From positions 744,001 to 808,000 of the forward strand of contig NW_027480534.1 in assembly GCF_051401765.1 (NCBI RefSeq): DNA of 64,000 bases, written 5' to 3'. This document shows positions 49,081 through 62,639 of this stretch, piece after piece. The position numbers and the translations under genes were made by a program. The DNA comes from Calliopsis andreniformis. Its lineage: Eukaryota > Arthropoda > Insecta > Hymenoptera > Andrenidae. The notes beneath the pieces are model-generated. The model ran no database searches. It was not told the origin of the DNA and was given only the letters and a program-made list of their open reading frames with translations. Position 1 is the first letter of the stretch. The number at the start of each line of letters is the position of its first letter.

Positions 49081-52000
49081 GATTGAGCATTGAGGATTGA
49101 AGATTGAGGATTGAGGATTGAGGGTGGAGGATTGAGGATTGAGGATTGAAGATTGAGTATTGAGGACTGAAGATTGAGGATTGAGGATTGAGAATTGAGG
49201 ATTGAGGATAGAGGAATGAAAATTGAGTATTGAGGTTTGAAGGTTGAGGATTGAGGATTGAGGATCGAGAATGGAGGATGAGGGCTGAGGGTTTAGGATT
49301 GAGGTTTTAGTATTGAATCCTGCGAATTCAGGATATTCTATCGAGTATTGAGAATTGAGGATTGATGGTTGAGTATTGAGGATTGAGAATTGAGGATTGA
49401 GGATTGAGTATTGAAGATTGTGGATTGATTATTGAGGATTGAGGATTGAGGATTGAGGATTGAGGATTGATGTTTGTGTATTGAGGATTGAAGATTGAGG
49501 ATTGAGGATTGAGGATTGAGGATGGAGGATGAGGGCTGAGGGTTTAGGATTGAGGATTGAAGGTTGAGTATTGAGGATTGAAGATCGAGGATTGAGGATA
49601 GAGGCTTGAGGATTGACGATTGAGGATTGAGGACTGAGGATTGAGGATTTTGGATTGAGCATTGAGAATTGAAGATTGAGGACTGGGGATTGAGGATCGA
49701 AGATTGAGGATTAAGGATTGAGGATTGGGGATTGAGGATCTAGGATTGGAGATTGATTATTGAGGATTGAAGATTGAGTATTGAGGATTGAGGATTTAGA
49801 ATTGAGAACTGAGGATGAGGACTGAGGATTGAGGATTGAGGATTGAGGATTGAAGATTGAGTATTGAGTATTCTAGATTGAGGATTGATGATTGAGAATT
49901 GAGGATTGAGGATTGAGGATTGAATATTGAGAAGTGAGGATTGAACATTGAGTATTGAGGATTGAAGATTGAGGATTGAGTATTGAGTATTCTAGATTGA
50001 GGATTGATGATTGAGAATTGAGGATTGAGGATTGAGGATTGTATATTGAGGAGTGAGGATTGAAGATTGAGTATTGAGGATTGAAGATTGAGGATTGAGG
50101 ATTGAGGATCGAGAATGGAGAATGAGGGCTGAGGGTTGAGGATTGATGTTTGAGTATTGAATCCTGCGAATTCAGGATATTCTATTGAGTATAGAGAATT
50201 GAGGATTGATGGTTGAGTATTGAGGATTGAGAATTGAGCATTGAGGATTGAGTATTGAAGATTGAGGATTGATGATTGAGGATTGAGGATTGAGGATTGA
50301 GGATTGAGGATTGAGGATTGAGGATTGATGATTGACGATTGATGATTGAGGATTGAGGATTGAGGATTGAGGATTGAGGATTGAAGATTGTGTATTGAGG
50401 ATTGAAGATTGAGGATTGGGGATTGTGGATAGAGGATTGAGGATTGAGGATTGAAGATTGAGGATTTGGGACTGAGGATTGATGATTCAGTATTGAGGAT
50501 TGAAGATTGAGAGTTGAGGATTGAGGATTGAACATTGAGGACTGAGTGTTGAGGGCTTAGTGATAAGAATTGATGTTAGTGGATAGAGATTTGAAGATTG
50601 CAGATTGAGTATTGAGTACTGAAAACTGTGAATTGAGGATGGTCTATTGAGGATTGAGGATTGACAACTGATTGTTGAGGACTGAGTGCTGAAGATTGAC
50701 GATTCAGGATTGAGGATTCAGAATTGAGGATTGAGGACTGAGGATTGAGGATAGAAGATTGAGTATTGAGGATTGAAGATTGAGAATTGAGGATTGAGGA
50801 TTCAGGATTGAGGTTTCAGGATTGAGGTTTGAGGACTGAGGATTGAGGATTGAGGATTGAGTATTGAGGATTGAGGATTGAAGATTGAGGATTGGGTATC
50901 GAGGATTAAACATTGAGGATTGAGGAGTGAGGATTGAGGATTGAAGATTGAATATTGATGATTGAAGATTTAGGATTTATGGTTGAGGGTTGTGGATTGA
51001 GGACGATGTCTGACGGTTGAGGATTGAGGTTTGAGGATTGAGGATTGAGGATTGAGGATTGAGGACTGAGGATGGAGGATTGAGGATTGAGCATTGAGGA
51101 TTGAAGATTGAGGACTGGGGATTGAGGATTGAAGATTGAGGATGAAGGATTGAGGATTGGGGATTGAGGATCTAGGATTGGAGATTGATTATTGATGATT
51201 GAAGATTGAGGATTGAGGATTGAGGAATGAGAATTGAAGATGAGGTCTGAGGGTTGAGGATTGAGGTTTGAGGAATGAGGATTGAGGATTAAGGATTGAG
51301 GATGGAGGATTGAGGATTGAGGATTGAGTATTGAAGATTGATTATTCATGACTGAGGATTGAGGATTGAGGATTGAGGATTGAGGATCGAAGATTGAGAA
51401 CTGAGGGTTGAGGGTTGATTGATGAGAATTGATGTTTGTGGATTGAGATTTGAGGATTGAAGATTGGGGATTGAGTATTGAAAACTGTGAATTGAGGATA
51501 TTCTATTGAGGATTGAGGATTAGGATTGACAATTGATTGTTGAGGACTGAGGGCTGAAGGCTGAGGATTCAGGATTGAGGTTCGGGTTTGAGGTTTGAGT
51601 ACTGAGGATTGAGGGTTGAGCGTTGAGGATTGAGGATTGACGATAGAGGATTGAGGATTGAGGATGGAGGATCGAAGAGAGAGGACTGAGTGTTGAGGAT
51701 TGAGTGTTGAGAATTGATGTATGAGGATTGAGATTTGATTATTGCATATTGTGGATTGAGTATTGAACCATGAGAATTCAGGATATTCTGTTGAGTATTG
51801 AGAATTGAGGATTGATGGTTGAGTATTGAGGATTGATGGTTGAGGGTTGTGTGTTGAATATTGAGGATTGATGATTGAGGGTTGAGGATTGAGGATTGAG
51901 GGTTGAAGATTGAGTATTGATGGTTGAGTATTGAGCGCTGAGAATTGAGGACGAGGACTGACGGTTGAGGATTGAGGTTTGCGGATTGAGGTTTGAGGAC

Positions 52001-52490
52001 TGAGGACTGAGGGTTGAGGATTGAGAATTGAGGATTGATGATTGAGGATTGAAGATTGAGGATTGGGTATTGAGGACTGAAGAATGAGGATCGTGGATTG
52101 AGGATTGAGGATTGAGGATTGAAGATTGAGTATTGAGGATTGAATACTGACGGTTGAGGATTTAGGATTGAGGATTGAGGATTGAGGATTGAAGATTGAG
52201 TATTGAGGATTGAAGATTGAAGATTGAGGATTGAGGATTGAGGACTGAGGATTGAAGATTGAGGATTGGGGACTGAGTGTTGAGGGTTGAGTGATGAGGA
52301 TTGATGCTTGTGGATAGAGATTTGAAGATTGCAGATAGAGAATTGTGTATTGAAACCTGCGAATTCAGGATATTCTATTGAGTATTGAGAACCGAGGATT
52401 GATGGTTGAGTATTGAGGATTGAGAATTGAGGATTGAGGATTGAGTGTTGAAGATTCAGGATTGATGATTGAGGATTGTGGATTGAGAAT
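49081..52490 (+). repeat. Mosaic right-domain stretch
   Basis: Contains C modules at 49324, 50168, 51774 and 52361 and A/B variants at 50572, 51431 and 52303. The marker GTATTCTAGATTGAGG near 49,870 and 49,988 shows a short local duplication of about 120 bp. Around 51.4-51.9 kb the units are unusually varied, with many GGTTGAG and TGTTGAG forms. No gene is seen. Confidence 0.65.
52290..52400 (+). repeat. Hybrid module: A half joined to C half
   Basis: GATGCTTGTGGATAGAG at 52303 is followed by GCAGATAGAGAATTGTG and then GAAACCTGCGAATTCAGG, with GAATTC at 52361. The upstream part is an A half and the downstream part a C module. It stays in the 7-base register, which supports C being a homologue of the second half of A/B. 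Confidence 0.78.
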
Positions 52491-54070
52491 TGAGGATTGA
52501 TGGTTGAGTATTGAGGATTGAGAATTGAGGATTGAGGATTAAGGATTGAGGATTGGGGATTGAGGACCTGGGATTGGAGATTGTTTATTGAGGATTGAAG
52601 ATTGAGGATTGAGAATTGAGGATTGATAATTGAGAATTGAGGATGAGGACTGAGGGTTGAGGATTGAGGTATGAGGAATGAGGATTGAGGATTGAGGATT
52701 GAGGATGGAGGATTGAGGATTGAGGATTGAGTATTGAGGAATGAAGATTGAGGATTGAAGATTGAGTATTGATGATTGAGGATTGAGGGTTGGGGATTGA
52801 GGATTCAGGTTTGAGGATTCAAGATTGAGGATTGGGGATTGATGATTGACGATTGAGGATTGAGTATTGAGGATTGAGAATTGAGGACTGAGGATTGAAG
52901 ATTGAGTATTGAGGATTGAAGATTGAGGATTGAAGATTGAGTATTGATGATTGAGGATTGTGGGTTGGGGATTGAGGACGAGGACTCACGGTTGAGGATT
53001 GAGGTTTGAGGATTGAGGATTGAGGATTGAGGACTGAGGATTGAGGATTGAGGTTTGAGCATTGAGGATTGAAGATTGAGGACTGGGGATTGAGTATTGA
53101 AGATAGAGGATTAAGGATTGAGGATTGGGGATTGAGGATCTAGGATTGGAGATTGATTATTGAGGATTGAAGATTGAGGATTGAGGATTGAGGATTGAGA
53201 ATTGAGAATTGAGGATGAGGACTGAGGGTTGAGGATTGAGTGATGAGAGTTGATGTTTGTGGATAGAGATTTGAAGATTGCAGATGGAGTATTGAGCATT
53301 GAAAACTGTGAATTGAGGATATTCTATTGAGGATTGAGGATTGACAACTGATTGTTGAGGACTGAGGGCCGAAGATTGAGGATTCAGGATTGTGGATACA
53401 GAATTGTGGTTTGAGGACTGAGGATTGAGGATTGTAGATTGATTATTCAGGAATGAAGATTGAGGATTGAGGATTGAGGATAGAGGATTGTGTATGAGGG
53501 CTGAGGGTTGAGGATTGAGGTTTGAGGACTGAGGACTGAGGGTTGAGGATTGAGAATTGAGGATTGAGGATTGAGGACTGAATATTGAGGATTGGGTATT
53601 GAGGATTGAAGAATGAGGATTGAGGATTGAGGAATGAGGATTGAGGATTCAGGATTGAGGATTGAGGATTGAAGATTGAGGATTGGGGCTTGAGGATTGA
53701 CGATTGAGTATTGAGGATTGAGAATTGAGAATTGAAAATTGAGGACGAGGACTGACGGTTGAGGATTGCGGTTTGCGGGTTGAGGTTTGAGGACTGAGGA
53801 CTGAGGGTTGAGGATTGAGAATTGAGGATTGATGATTGAGGATTGAAGATTGAGGATTGGGTATTGAGGACTGAAGAATGAGGATCGTGGATTGAGGATT
53901 GAGGATTGAGGATTGAAGATTGAGTATTGAGGATTGAATACTGACGGTTGAGGATTTAGGATTGAGGATTGAGGATTGAGGATTGAGGATTGAAGATTGA
54001 GTATTGAGGATTGAAGATTGAAGATTGAGGATTGAGGATTGAGGACTGAGGATTGAAGATTGAGGATTGG
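52490..54070 (+). repeat. 6,929-bp-spaced block, copy 1
   Basis: Matches 59,419-60,999 at a constant spacing of 6,929 bp, including the A/B module 53252/60181, a GAGGACCTGGGATTGG segment near 52,563/59,492, and GACGAGGACTCACGG near 52,977/59,906. A third, partial copy of the right part begins at about 63,579. Confidence 0.85.
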
Positions 54071-54089
54071 GGACTGAGTGTTGAGGGTT

Positions 54090-54200
54090 GAGTGATGAGG
54101 ATTGATGCTTGTGGATAGAGATTTGAAGATTGCAGATAGAGCATTGTGTATTGAAACCTGCGAATTCAGGGTATTCTATTGTGTATTGAGAATTGAGGAT
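54090..54200 (+). repeat. Hybrid module: A half joined to C half, second copy
   Basis: Same arrangement as at 52303: GATGCTTGTGG at 54104, GCAGATAGAGCATTGTG, then GAATTC at 54162 with GGGTATTCT in place of GGATATTCT. The two hybrids sit downstream of matching GGGGACTGAGTGTTGAGGG segments, so they probably descend from one event. Confidence 0.78.
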
Positions 54201-54429
54201 TGATGGTTGAGTATTGAGGATTGAGAATTGAGGATAGAGGATTGAGTATTGAAGATTGAGGATTGATGATTGAGCATTGTGGATTGAGGATTGAGGATTA
54301 AGGATTGAGGATTGAAGATTGAGTATTGAGGATGGAAGGTTGAGGATTGGGGATTCAGGGTTGAGGATTGTGGATTGAGGATTGAGGATTGAGATTTGAG
54401 GATTGAGGATTGAGGATTGAAGATTGAGT

Positions 54430-55465
54430 ATTGAGGATTGAAGACTGAGGATTGAGGATTGAGGATCGAGGATGGAGGATGAGGGCTGAGGGTTGAGGAT
54501 TGAGGTCTGAGTATTGAATCCTGCGAATTCAGGATATTCTATTGAGTATTGAGAACCGAGGATTGATGGTTGAGTATTGAGGATTGAGAATTGAGGATTG
54601 AGGATTGAGTGTTGAAGATTGAGGATTGATGATTGAGGATTGTGGATTGAGGATTTAGGATTGAGGATTGAGCATTGAGAATTGAAGATTGAGTATTGAG
54701 GATGGAAAATTGAGGATTGGGGATTGAGGATTCAGGATTGAGGATTGAGGATTGAGGATTGTGGATTGAGAATTGAGGATTGAGGTTTGAATATTGAGTA
54801 TTGAGGATTGAAGGTTGAGGATTGAGGATTGAGGATCGAGGATGGAGGATGAGGGCTGAGGGTTGAGGATTGAGGTTTGAGTTTTGAATCCCGCGAATTC
54901 AGGATATTCTATTGAGTATTGAGGATTGAGGATTGATGGTTGAGTATTGAGGATTGAGAATTGAGGAATGAGGATTAAGGATTGAGGATTGGGGATTGAG
55001 GACCTGGGATTGGAGATTGTTTATTGAGGATTGAAGATTGAGGATTGAGAATTGAGGATTGATAATTGAGAATTGAGGATGAGGACTGAGGGTTGAGGAT
55101 TGAGGTATGAGGAATGAGGATTGAGGATTGAGGATTGAGGATGGAGGATTGAGGATTGAGGATTGAGTATTGAGGAATAAAGATTGAGGATTGAAGATTG
55201 AGTATTGATGATTGAGGATTGAGGGTTGGGGATTGAGGATTCAGGTTTGAGGATTCAAGATTGAGGATTGGGGATTGATGATTGACGATTGAGGATTGAG
55301 TATTGAGGATTCAGAATTGAGGATTGAGGATTGAAGATTGAGTATTGAGGATTGAAGATTGAGGATTGAAGATTGAGTATTGATGATTGAGGATTGTGGG
55401 TTGGGGATTGAGGACGAGGACTCACGGTTGAGGATTGAGGTTTGAGGATTGAGGATTGAGGATTG
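54430..55465 (+). repeat. 4,493-bp-spaced block, copy 1
   Basis: Matches about 58,923-59,958: C modules 54525/59018 and 54895/59388 are both 4,493 bp apart. The second of each pair has the CCCGCGAATTC variant after GTTTTGAAT. The right half also resembles 52.5-53.0 kb, so the GACCTGGGATTGG segment occurs three times (about 52,563, 55,000 and 59,492). Confidence 0.83.
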
Positions 55466-57060
55466 AGGATTGAGGATTGAGGATTGATGATTGAGTATTG
55501 AGGATTGAAGATTAAGGATTGAGGATTGAGGGTTGAACATTGAGGACTGAGTGTTGAGGGCTGAGTGACGAGAATTGATGTTTGTGGATAGAGATTTGAA
55601 GATTGCACATTGGGGATTGAGTATTGAAAACTGCGAATTGAGGATATTCTATTGAGGATTGAGGATTGACGATTGACTGTCGAGGACTGAAGGCTGAAGA
55701 CTGAGGATTCAGGATTGAGGATTCGGGTTTGAGGTTTGAGGACCGAGGATTGAGGTTTGAAGGTTGAGGATTGAGGTTTGAAGGTTGAGGATTGAGGATT
55801 GAGGATCGAGAATGGAGGATGAGGGCTGAGGGTTTAGGATTGAGGTTTTAGTACTGAATCCTGCGAATTCAGGATATTCTATTGAGTATTGAGAATTGAG
55901 GATTGATGGTTGAGTATTGCGGATTGAGGATTGAGGATTGAGTATTGAAGATTGAGGATTGGGTATTGAGGATTGAAGAATGAGGATTGAGGATTGAGGA
56001 TTGAGGACTGAGGATTGAGGATTTTGGATTGAGCATTGAGAATTGAAGATTGAGGACTGGGGATTGAGGATTGAAGATTGAGGATTAAGGATTGAGGATT
56101 GGGGTTGAGGATCTAGGATTGGAGATTGATTATTGAGGATTGAAGATTGAGTATTGAGGATTGAGGATTTAGAATTGAGAACTGAGGATGAGGACTGAGG
56201 ATTGAGAATTGAGGATTGAGGATTGAAGATTGAGTATTGAGTATTCTAGATTGAGGATTGATGATTGAGAATTGAGGATTGAGGATTGAGGATTGAATAT
56301 TGAGGAGTGAGGATTGAAGATTTAGTATTGAGGATTGAAGAATGAGGATTGAGGGTTGAGGATCGAGAATGGAGAATGAGGGCTGAGGGATGAGGATTGA
56401 TGTTTGAGTATTGAATCCTGCGAATTCAGGATATTCTATTGAGTATTGAGAATTGAGGATTGATGGTTGAGTATTGAGGATTGAGAATTGAGGATTGAGG
56501 ATTGAGTATTGAAGATTGAGGATTGATGATTGAGGATTGAGGATTGAGGATTGAGGATTGAGGATTGAGGATTGAAGATTGAGTATTGAGGATTGAAGAT
56601 TAAGGATTGAGGATTGAGTGTTGAACATTGAGGACTGAGTGTTGAGGGCTGAGTGATGAGAATTGATGTTTGTGGATAGAGATTTGAAGATTGCACATTG
56701 GGGATTGAGTATTGAAAACTGCGAATTGAGGATATTCTATTGAGGATTGAGGATTGACAATTGACTGTAGAGGACTGAAGGCTGAAGACTGAGGATTCAG
56801 GATTGAGGATTCGGGTTTGAGGTTTGAGGACCGAGGATTGAGGATTGAAGATTGAGTATTGAGGATTGAAGATTGAGGATTGAGGATTGAGGATAGAGGA
56901 TTGAGGATTGAAGTTTGAGCATTGGGGATTGAAGATTGAGGATTGAGGATTGAGTGTGGAGGAGTGAGGATTGAGGATTGAAGATTGAGTATTGAGGACT
57001 GAAGATTGAGGATTGAGGATTGAGGATTGAGGATTGAGGATAGAGGAATGAAAATTGAGT
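55466..57060 (+). repeat. Right-domain stretch with second copy of the 48.2-49.1 kb block
   Basis: B4 modules lie at 55577 and 56665, C modules at 55865 and 56422. About 56,000-56,850 is the 7,769-bp partner of 48,230-49,080. The rest is variant satellite with GGTTTTAGTA segments shared with 47.75, 49.30 and 58.02 kb. Confidence 0.75.
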
Positions 57061-58920
57061 ATTGAGGTTTGAAGGTTGAGGATTGAGGATTGAGGATCAA
57101 GAATGGAGGATGAGGGCTGTGGGTTGAGGATTGAGGTTTGAGTATTGAATCCTGCGAATTCAGGATATTCTATTGAGTATTGAGAATTGAGGATTGATGG
57201 TTGAGTATTGAGGATTGAGAATTGAGGATTGAGGATTGAGTATTGAAGATTGTGGATTGATTATTGAGGATTGAGGATTGAGGACTGAGGATTGATGTTT
57301 GTGTATTGAGGATTGAAGACTGAGGATTGAGGATTGAGGATTGAGGATGGAGGATGAGGGCTGAGGGTTGAGGATTGAGGATTGAAGGTTGAGTATTGAG
57401 GATTGAAGATTGAGGATTGAGGATAGAGGCTTGAGGATTGACGATTGAGGATTGAGGACTGAGGATTGAGGATTTTGGATTGAGCATTGAGAATTGAAGA
57501 TTGAGGACTGGGGATTGAGGATTGAAGGTTGAGGATTAAGGATTGAGGATTGGGGATTGAGGATCTAGGATTGGATATAGATTATTGAGGATTGAAGATT
57601 GAGTATTGAGGATTGAGGATTTAGAATTGAGAACTGAGGATGAGGACTGAGGATTGAGGATTGAGGATTGAGGATTGAAGATTGAGTATTGAGTATTCTA
57701 GATTGAGGATTGATGATGGAGAATTGAGGATTGTGGATTGAGGATTGAAGATTGAGGATTGAGGATTGAGGATTGAGTATTGAGGATTGAGGATTGAAGT
57801 TTGAGCATTGAGGATTGAAGATTGAGGATTGAGGCTTGAGGGTGGAGGATTGAGGATTGAGGATTGAAGATTGAGTATTGAGGACTGAAGATTGAGGATT
57901 GAGGATTGAGGATTGAGGATTGAGGATAGAGGAATGAAAATTGAGTATTGAGGTTTGAAGGTTGAGGATTGAGGATTGAGGATCGAGAATGGAGGATGAG
58001 GGCTGAGGGTTTAGGATTGAGGTTTTAGTATTGAATCCTGCGAATTCAGGATATTCTATTGAGTATTGAGAATTGAGGATTGATGGTTGAGTATTGAGGA
58101 TTGAGAATTGAGGATTGAGGATTGAGTATTGAAGATTGAGGATTGGGTATTGAGGATTGAAGAATGACAATTGAGGATTGAGGATTGAGGATTGAGGATT
58201 GAGGATTGAGGATTGAAGATTGAGTATTGAGGATTGAAGGTTGAGGATTGAGGATTGAGGATCGAGGATGGAGGATGAGGGCTGTGGGTTGAGGATTGAG
58301 GTTTGAGTATTGAATCCTGCGAATTCAGGATATTCTATTGAGTATTGAGAATTGAGGATTGATGGTTGAGTATTGAGGATTGAGAATTGAGGATTGAGGA
58401 TTGAGTATTGAAGATTGTGGATTGATTATTGAGGATTGAGGATTGAGGATTGAGGATTGATGTTTGTGTATTGAGGATTGAAGATTGAGGATTGAGGATT
58501 GAGGATTGAGGATGGAGGATGAGGGCTGAGGGTTGAGGATTGAGGATTGAAGGTTGAGTATTGAGGATTGAAGATTGAGGATTGAGGATAGAGGCTTGAG
58601 AATTGACGATTGAGGATTGAGGACTGAGGATTGAGGATTTTGGATTGAGCATTGAGAATTGAAGATTGAGGACTGGGGATTGAGGATTGAAGATTGAGGA
58701 TTAAGGATTGAGGATTGGGGATTGAGGATCTAGGATTGGAGATTGATTATTGAGGATTGAAGATTGAGTATTGAGGATTGAGGATTTAGAATTGAGAACT
58801 GAGGATGAGGACTGAGGATTGAGGATTGAGGATTGAGGATTGAAGATTGAGTATTGAGTATTCTAGATTGAGGATTGATGATTGAGAATTGAGGATTGAG
58901 GATTGAGGATTGAAGATTGA
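57060..58920 (+). repeat. 1,165-bp-spaced duplicate segments
   Basis: C modules 57156 and 58321 are 1,165 bp apart and are both followed by a GATGTTTGTGTATTGAGG segment. A third copy, with C module 61524, is 3,203 bp right of the second. Another C module at 58042 lies between with a different flank. GTATTCTAGATTGAGG occurs near 57,695 and 58,859. Confidence 0.78.
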
Positions 58921-59418
58921 GTATTGAGGATTGAAGATTGAGGATTGAGGATTGAGGATCGAGGATGTAGGATGAGGGCTGAGGGTTGAGGATTGAGGTC
59001 TGAGTATTGAATCCTGCGAATTCAGGATATTCTATTGAGTATTGAGAACCGAGGATTGATGGTTGAGTTTTGAGGATTGAGAATTGAGGATTGAGGATTG
59101 AGTGTTGAAGACTGAGGATTGATGATTGAGGATTGTGGATTGAGGATTTTGGATTGAGGATTGAGCATTGAGAATTGAAGATTGAGTATTGAGGATGGAA
59201 AATTGAGGATTGGGGATTGAGGATTGAGGATTGAGGATTGAGGATTGAGGATTGTGGATTGAGAATTGAGGATTGAGGTTTGAATATTGAGTATTGAGGA
59301 TTGAAGGTTGAGGATTGAGGATTGAGGATCGAGGATGGAGGATGAGGGCTGAGGGTTGAGGATTGAGGTTTGAGTTTTGAATCCCGCGAATTCAGGATAT
59401 TCTATTGAGTATTGAGGA

Positions 59419-60999
59419 TTGAGGATTGATGGTTGAGTATTGAGGATTGAGAATTGAGGATTGAGGATTAAGGATTGAGGATTGGGGATTGAGGACCTGG
59501 GATTGGAGATTGTTTATTGAGGATTGAAGATTGAGGATTGAGAATTGAGGATTGATAATTGAGAATTGAGGATGAGGACTGAGGGTTGAGGATTGAGGTA
59601 TGAGGAATGAGGATTGAGGATTGAGGATTGAGGATGGAGGATTGAGGATTGAGGATTGAGTATTGAGGAATGAAGATTGAGGATTGAAGATTGAGTATTG
59701 ATGATTGAGGATTGAGGGTTGGGGATTGAGGATTCAGGTTTGAGGATTCAAGATTGAGGATTGGGGATTGATGATTGACGATTGAGGATTGAGTATTGAG
59801 GATTGAGAATTGAGGACTGAGGATTGAAGATTGAGTATTGAGGATTGAAGATTGAGGATTGAAGATTGAGTATTGATGATTGAGGATTGTGGTTTGGGGA
59901 TTGAGGACGAGGACTCACGGTTGAGGATTGAGGTTTGAGGATTGAGGATTGAGGATTGAGGACTGAGGATTGAGGATTGAGGTTTGAGCATTGAGGATTG
60001 AAGATTGAGGACTGGGGATTGAGTATTGAAGATAGAGTATTAAGGATTGAGGATTGGGGATTGAGGATCTAGGATTGGAGATTGATTATTGAGGATTGAA
60101 GATTGAGGATTGAGGATTGAGGATTGAGAATTGAGAATTGAGGATGAGGACTGAGGGTTGAGGATTGAGTGATGAGAGTTGATGTTTGTGGATAGAGATT
60201 TGAAGATTGCAGATGGAGTATTGAGCATTGAAAACTGTGAATTGAGGATATTCTATTGAGGATTGAGGATTGACAACTGATTGTTGAGGACTGAGGGCCG
60301 AAGATTGAGGATTCAGGATTGTGGATACAGAATTGTGGTTTGAGGACTGAGGATTGAGGATTGTAGATTGATTATTCAGGAATGAAGATTGAGGATTGAG
60401 GATTGAGGATAGAGGATTGTGCATGAGGGCTGAGGGTTGAGGATTGAGGTTTGAGGACTGAGGACTGAGGGTTGAGGATTGAGAATTGAGGATTGAGGAT
60501 TGAGGACTGAATATTGAGGATTGGGTATTGAGGATTGAAGAATGAGGATTGAGGATTGAGGAATGAGGATTGAGGATTCAGGATTGAGGATTGAGGATTG
60601 AAGATTGAGGATTGGGGCTTGAGGATTGACGATTGAGTATTGAGGATTGAGAATTGAGAATTGAAAATTGAGGACGAGGACTGACGGTTGAGGATTGAGG
60701 TTTGCGGGTTGAGGTTTGAGGACTGAGGACTGAGGGTTGAGGATTGAGAATTGAGGATTGATGATTGAGGATTGAAGATTGAGGATTGGGTATTGAGGAC
60801 TGAAGAATGAGGATCGTGGATTGAGGATTGAGGATTGAGGATTGAAGATTGAGTATTGAGGATTGAATACTGACGGTTGAGGATTTAGGATTGAGGCTTG
60901 AGGATTGAGGATTGAGGATTGAAGATTGAGTATTGAGGATTGAAGATTGAAGATTGAGGATTGAGGATTGAGGACTGAGGATTGAAGATTGAGGATTGA
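59419..60999 (+). repeat. 6,929-bp-spaced block, copy 2
   Basis: This is the partner of 52,490-54,070. A private change, GAGGCTTGAGG near 60,894, separates it from copy 1 and is shared with the partial copy at the right end of the window (63,980). It ends near 60,999, where it runs into a B4 module (61033), while copy 1 runs into the hybrid A-C module (54104). Confidence 0.85.
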
Positions 61000-61429
61000 G
61001 GACTGAGTGTTGAGGGCTGAGTGATGAGAATTGATGTTTGTGGATAGAGATTTGAAGATTGCACATTGGGGATTGAGTATTGAAAACTGCGAATTGAGGA
61101 TATTCTATTGAGGATTGAGGATTGACAATTGACTGTCGAGGACTGAAGGCTGAAGACTGAGGATTCAGGATTGAGGATTCGGGTTTGAGGTTTGAGGACC
61201 GAGGATTGAGGATTGAAGATTGAGTATTGAGGATTGAAGATTGAGGATTGAGGATTGAGGATTGAGGATTGAGGATTGAAGTTTGAGCATTGAGGATTGA
61301 AGATTGAGGATTGAGGATTGAGGGTGCAGGAGTGAGGATTGAGGATTGAAGACTGAGTATTGAGGACTGAAGATTGAGGATTGAGGATTGAGGATTGAGG
61401 ATTGAGGATAGAGGAATGAAAATTGAGTA

Positions 61430-62580
61430 TTGAGGTTTGAAGGTTGAGGATTGAGGATTGAGGATCAAGAATGGAGGATGAGGGCTGTGGGTTGAGGATT
61501 GAGGTTTGAGTATTGAATCCTGTGAATTCAGGATATTCTATTGAGTATTGAGAATTGAGGATTGATGGTTGAGTATTGTGGATTGAGAATTGAGGATTGA
61601 GGATTGATTATTGAAGATGGTGGATTGATTATTGAGGATTGAGGATTGAGGATTGAGGATTGATGTTTGTGTATTGAGGATTGAAGATTGAGGATTGAGG
61701 ATTGAGGATTGAGGATGGAGGATGAGGGCTGAGTGTTGAGGATTGAGGATTGAAGGTTGAGTATTGAGGATTGAAGATTGAGGATTGAGGATAGAGGCTT
61801 GAGGATTGACGATTGAGGATTGAGGACTGAGGATTGAGGATTTTGGATTGAGCATTGAGAATTGAAGATTGAGGACTGGGGATTGAGGATTGAGGATTGA
61901 GGATTAAGGATTGAGGATTGGGGATTGAGGATCTAGGATTGGAGATTGACTATTGAGGATTGAAGATTGAGTATTGAGGATTGAGGATTTAGAATTGAGA
62001 ACTGAGGATGAGGACTGAGGATTGAGGATTGAGGAGTGAGGATTGAAGATTGAGTATTGAGGATTGAAGATTGAGGATTGAGGATTGAGGATCGAGAATG
62101 GAGAATGAGGGCTGAGGGTTGAGGATTGATGTTTGAGTATTGAATCCTGCGAATTCAGGATATTCTATTGAGTATTGAGAATTGAGGATTGATGGTTGAG
62201 TATTGAGGATTGAGAATTGAGGATTGAGGATTGAGTATTGAAGATTGAGGATTGATGATTGAGGATTGAGGATTGAGGATTGAGGATTGAGGATTGAGGA
62301 TTGAAGATTGAGTATTGAGGATTGAAGATTAAGGATTGAGGATTGAGGGTTGAACATTGAGGACTGAGTGTTGAGGGCTGAGTGATGAGAATTGATGTTT
62401 GTGGATAGAGATTTGAAGATTGCACATTGGGGATTGAGTATTGAAAACTGCGAATTGAGGATATTCTATTGAGGATTGAGGATTGACAATTGACTGTCGA
62501 GGACTGAAGGCTGAAGACTGAGGATTCAGGATTGAGGATTCGGGTTTGAGGTTTGAGGACCGAGGATTGAGGATTGAAGA
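61430..62580 (+). repeat. Right-domain block, third copy
   Basis: C modules at 61524 and 62151 and B4 at 62394. C 56422/62151 and B4 56665/62394 are 5,729 bp apart. Compared with about 56,020-56,300, 91 bp (13 units) carrying GTATTCTAGATTGAGG is missing near 62,035. Confidence 0.8.
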
Positions 62581-62639
62581 TTGAGTATTGAGGATTGAAG
62601 ATTGAGGATTGAGGATTGAGGATTGAGGATTGAGGATTG

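Larger units (their letters stand above)
50560..60340 (+). repeat. Other A/B module variants in the right domain
   Basis: Copies outside subtypes B1-B4 start at 50572 (GATGTTAGTGG), 51431 (GTGGATTGAGATTTGAGG), 53252 and 60181 (both GCAGATGGAGTATTGAGC). The last two lie exactly 6,929 bp apart in a shared block. Two further copies, 52303 and 54104, run straight into a C module and are listed separately. Confidence 0.75.
47390..62560 (+). repeat. A/B module, subtype B4, right domain
   Basis: This version has GCACATTGGGGATTGAG after the A half, ACTGCGAATTGAGGATAT, and TTGACTGTCGAGGACTG in the tail (ACTGTAGAGG in one copy). GATGTTTG starts at 47410, 48896, 55577, 56665, 61033 and 62394. The 48896 and 56665 copies are 7,769 bp apart, and 56665 and 62394 are 5,729 bp apart, each inside longer shared blocks. 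B4 was not seen left of 47 kb. Confidence 0.82.
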
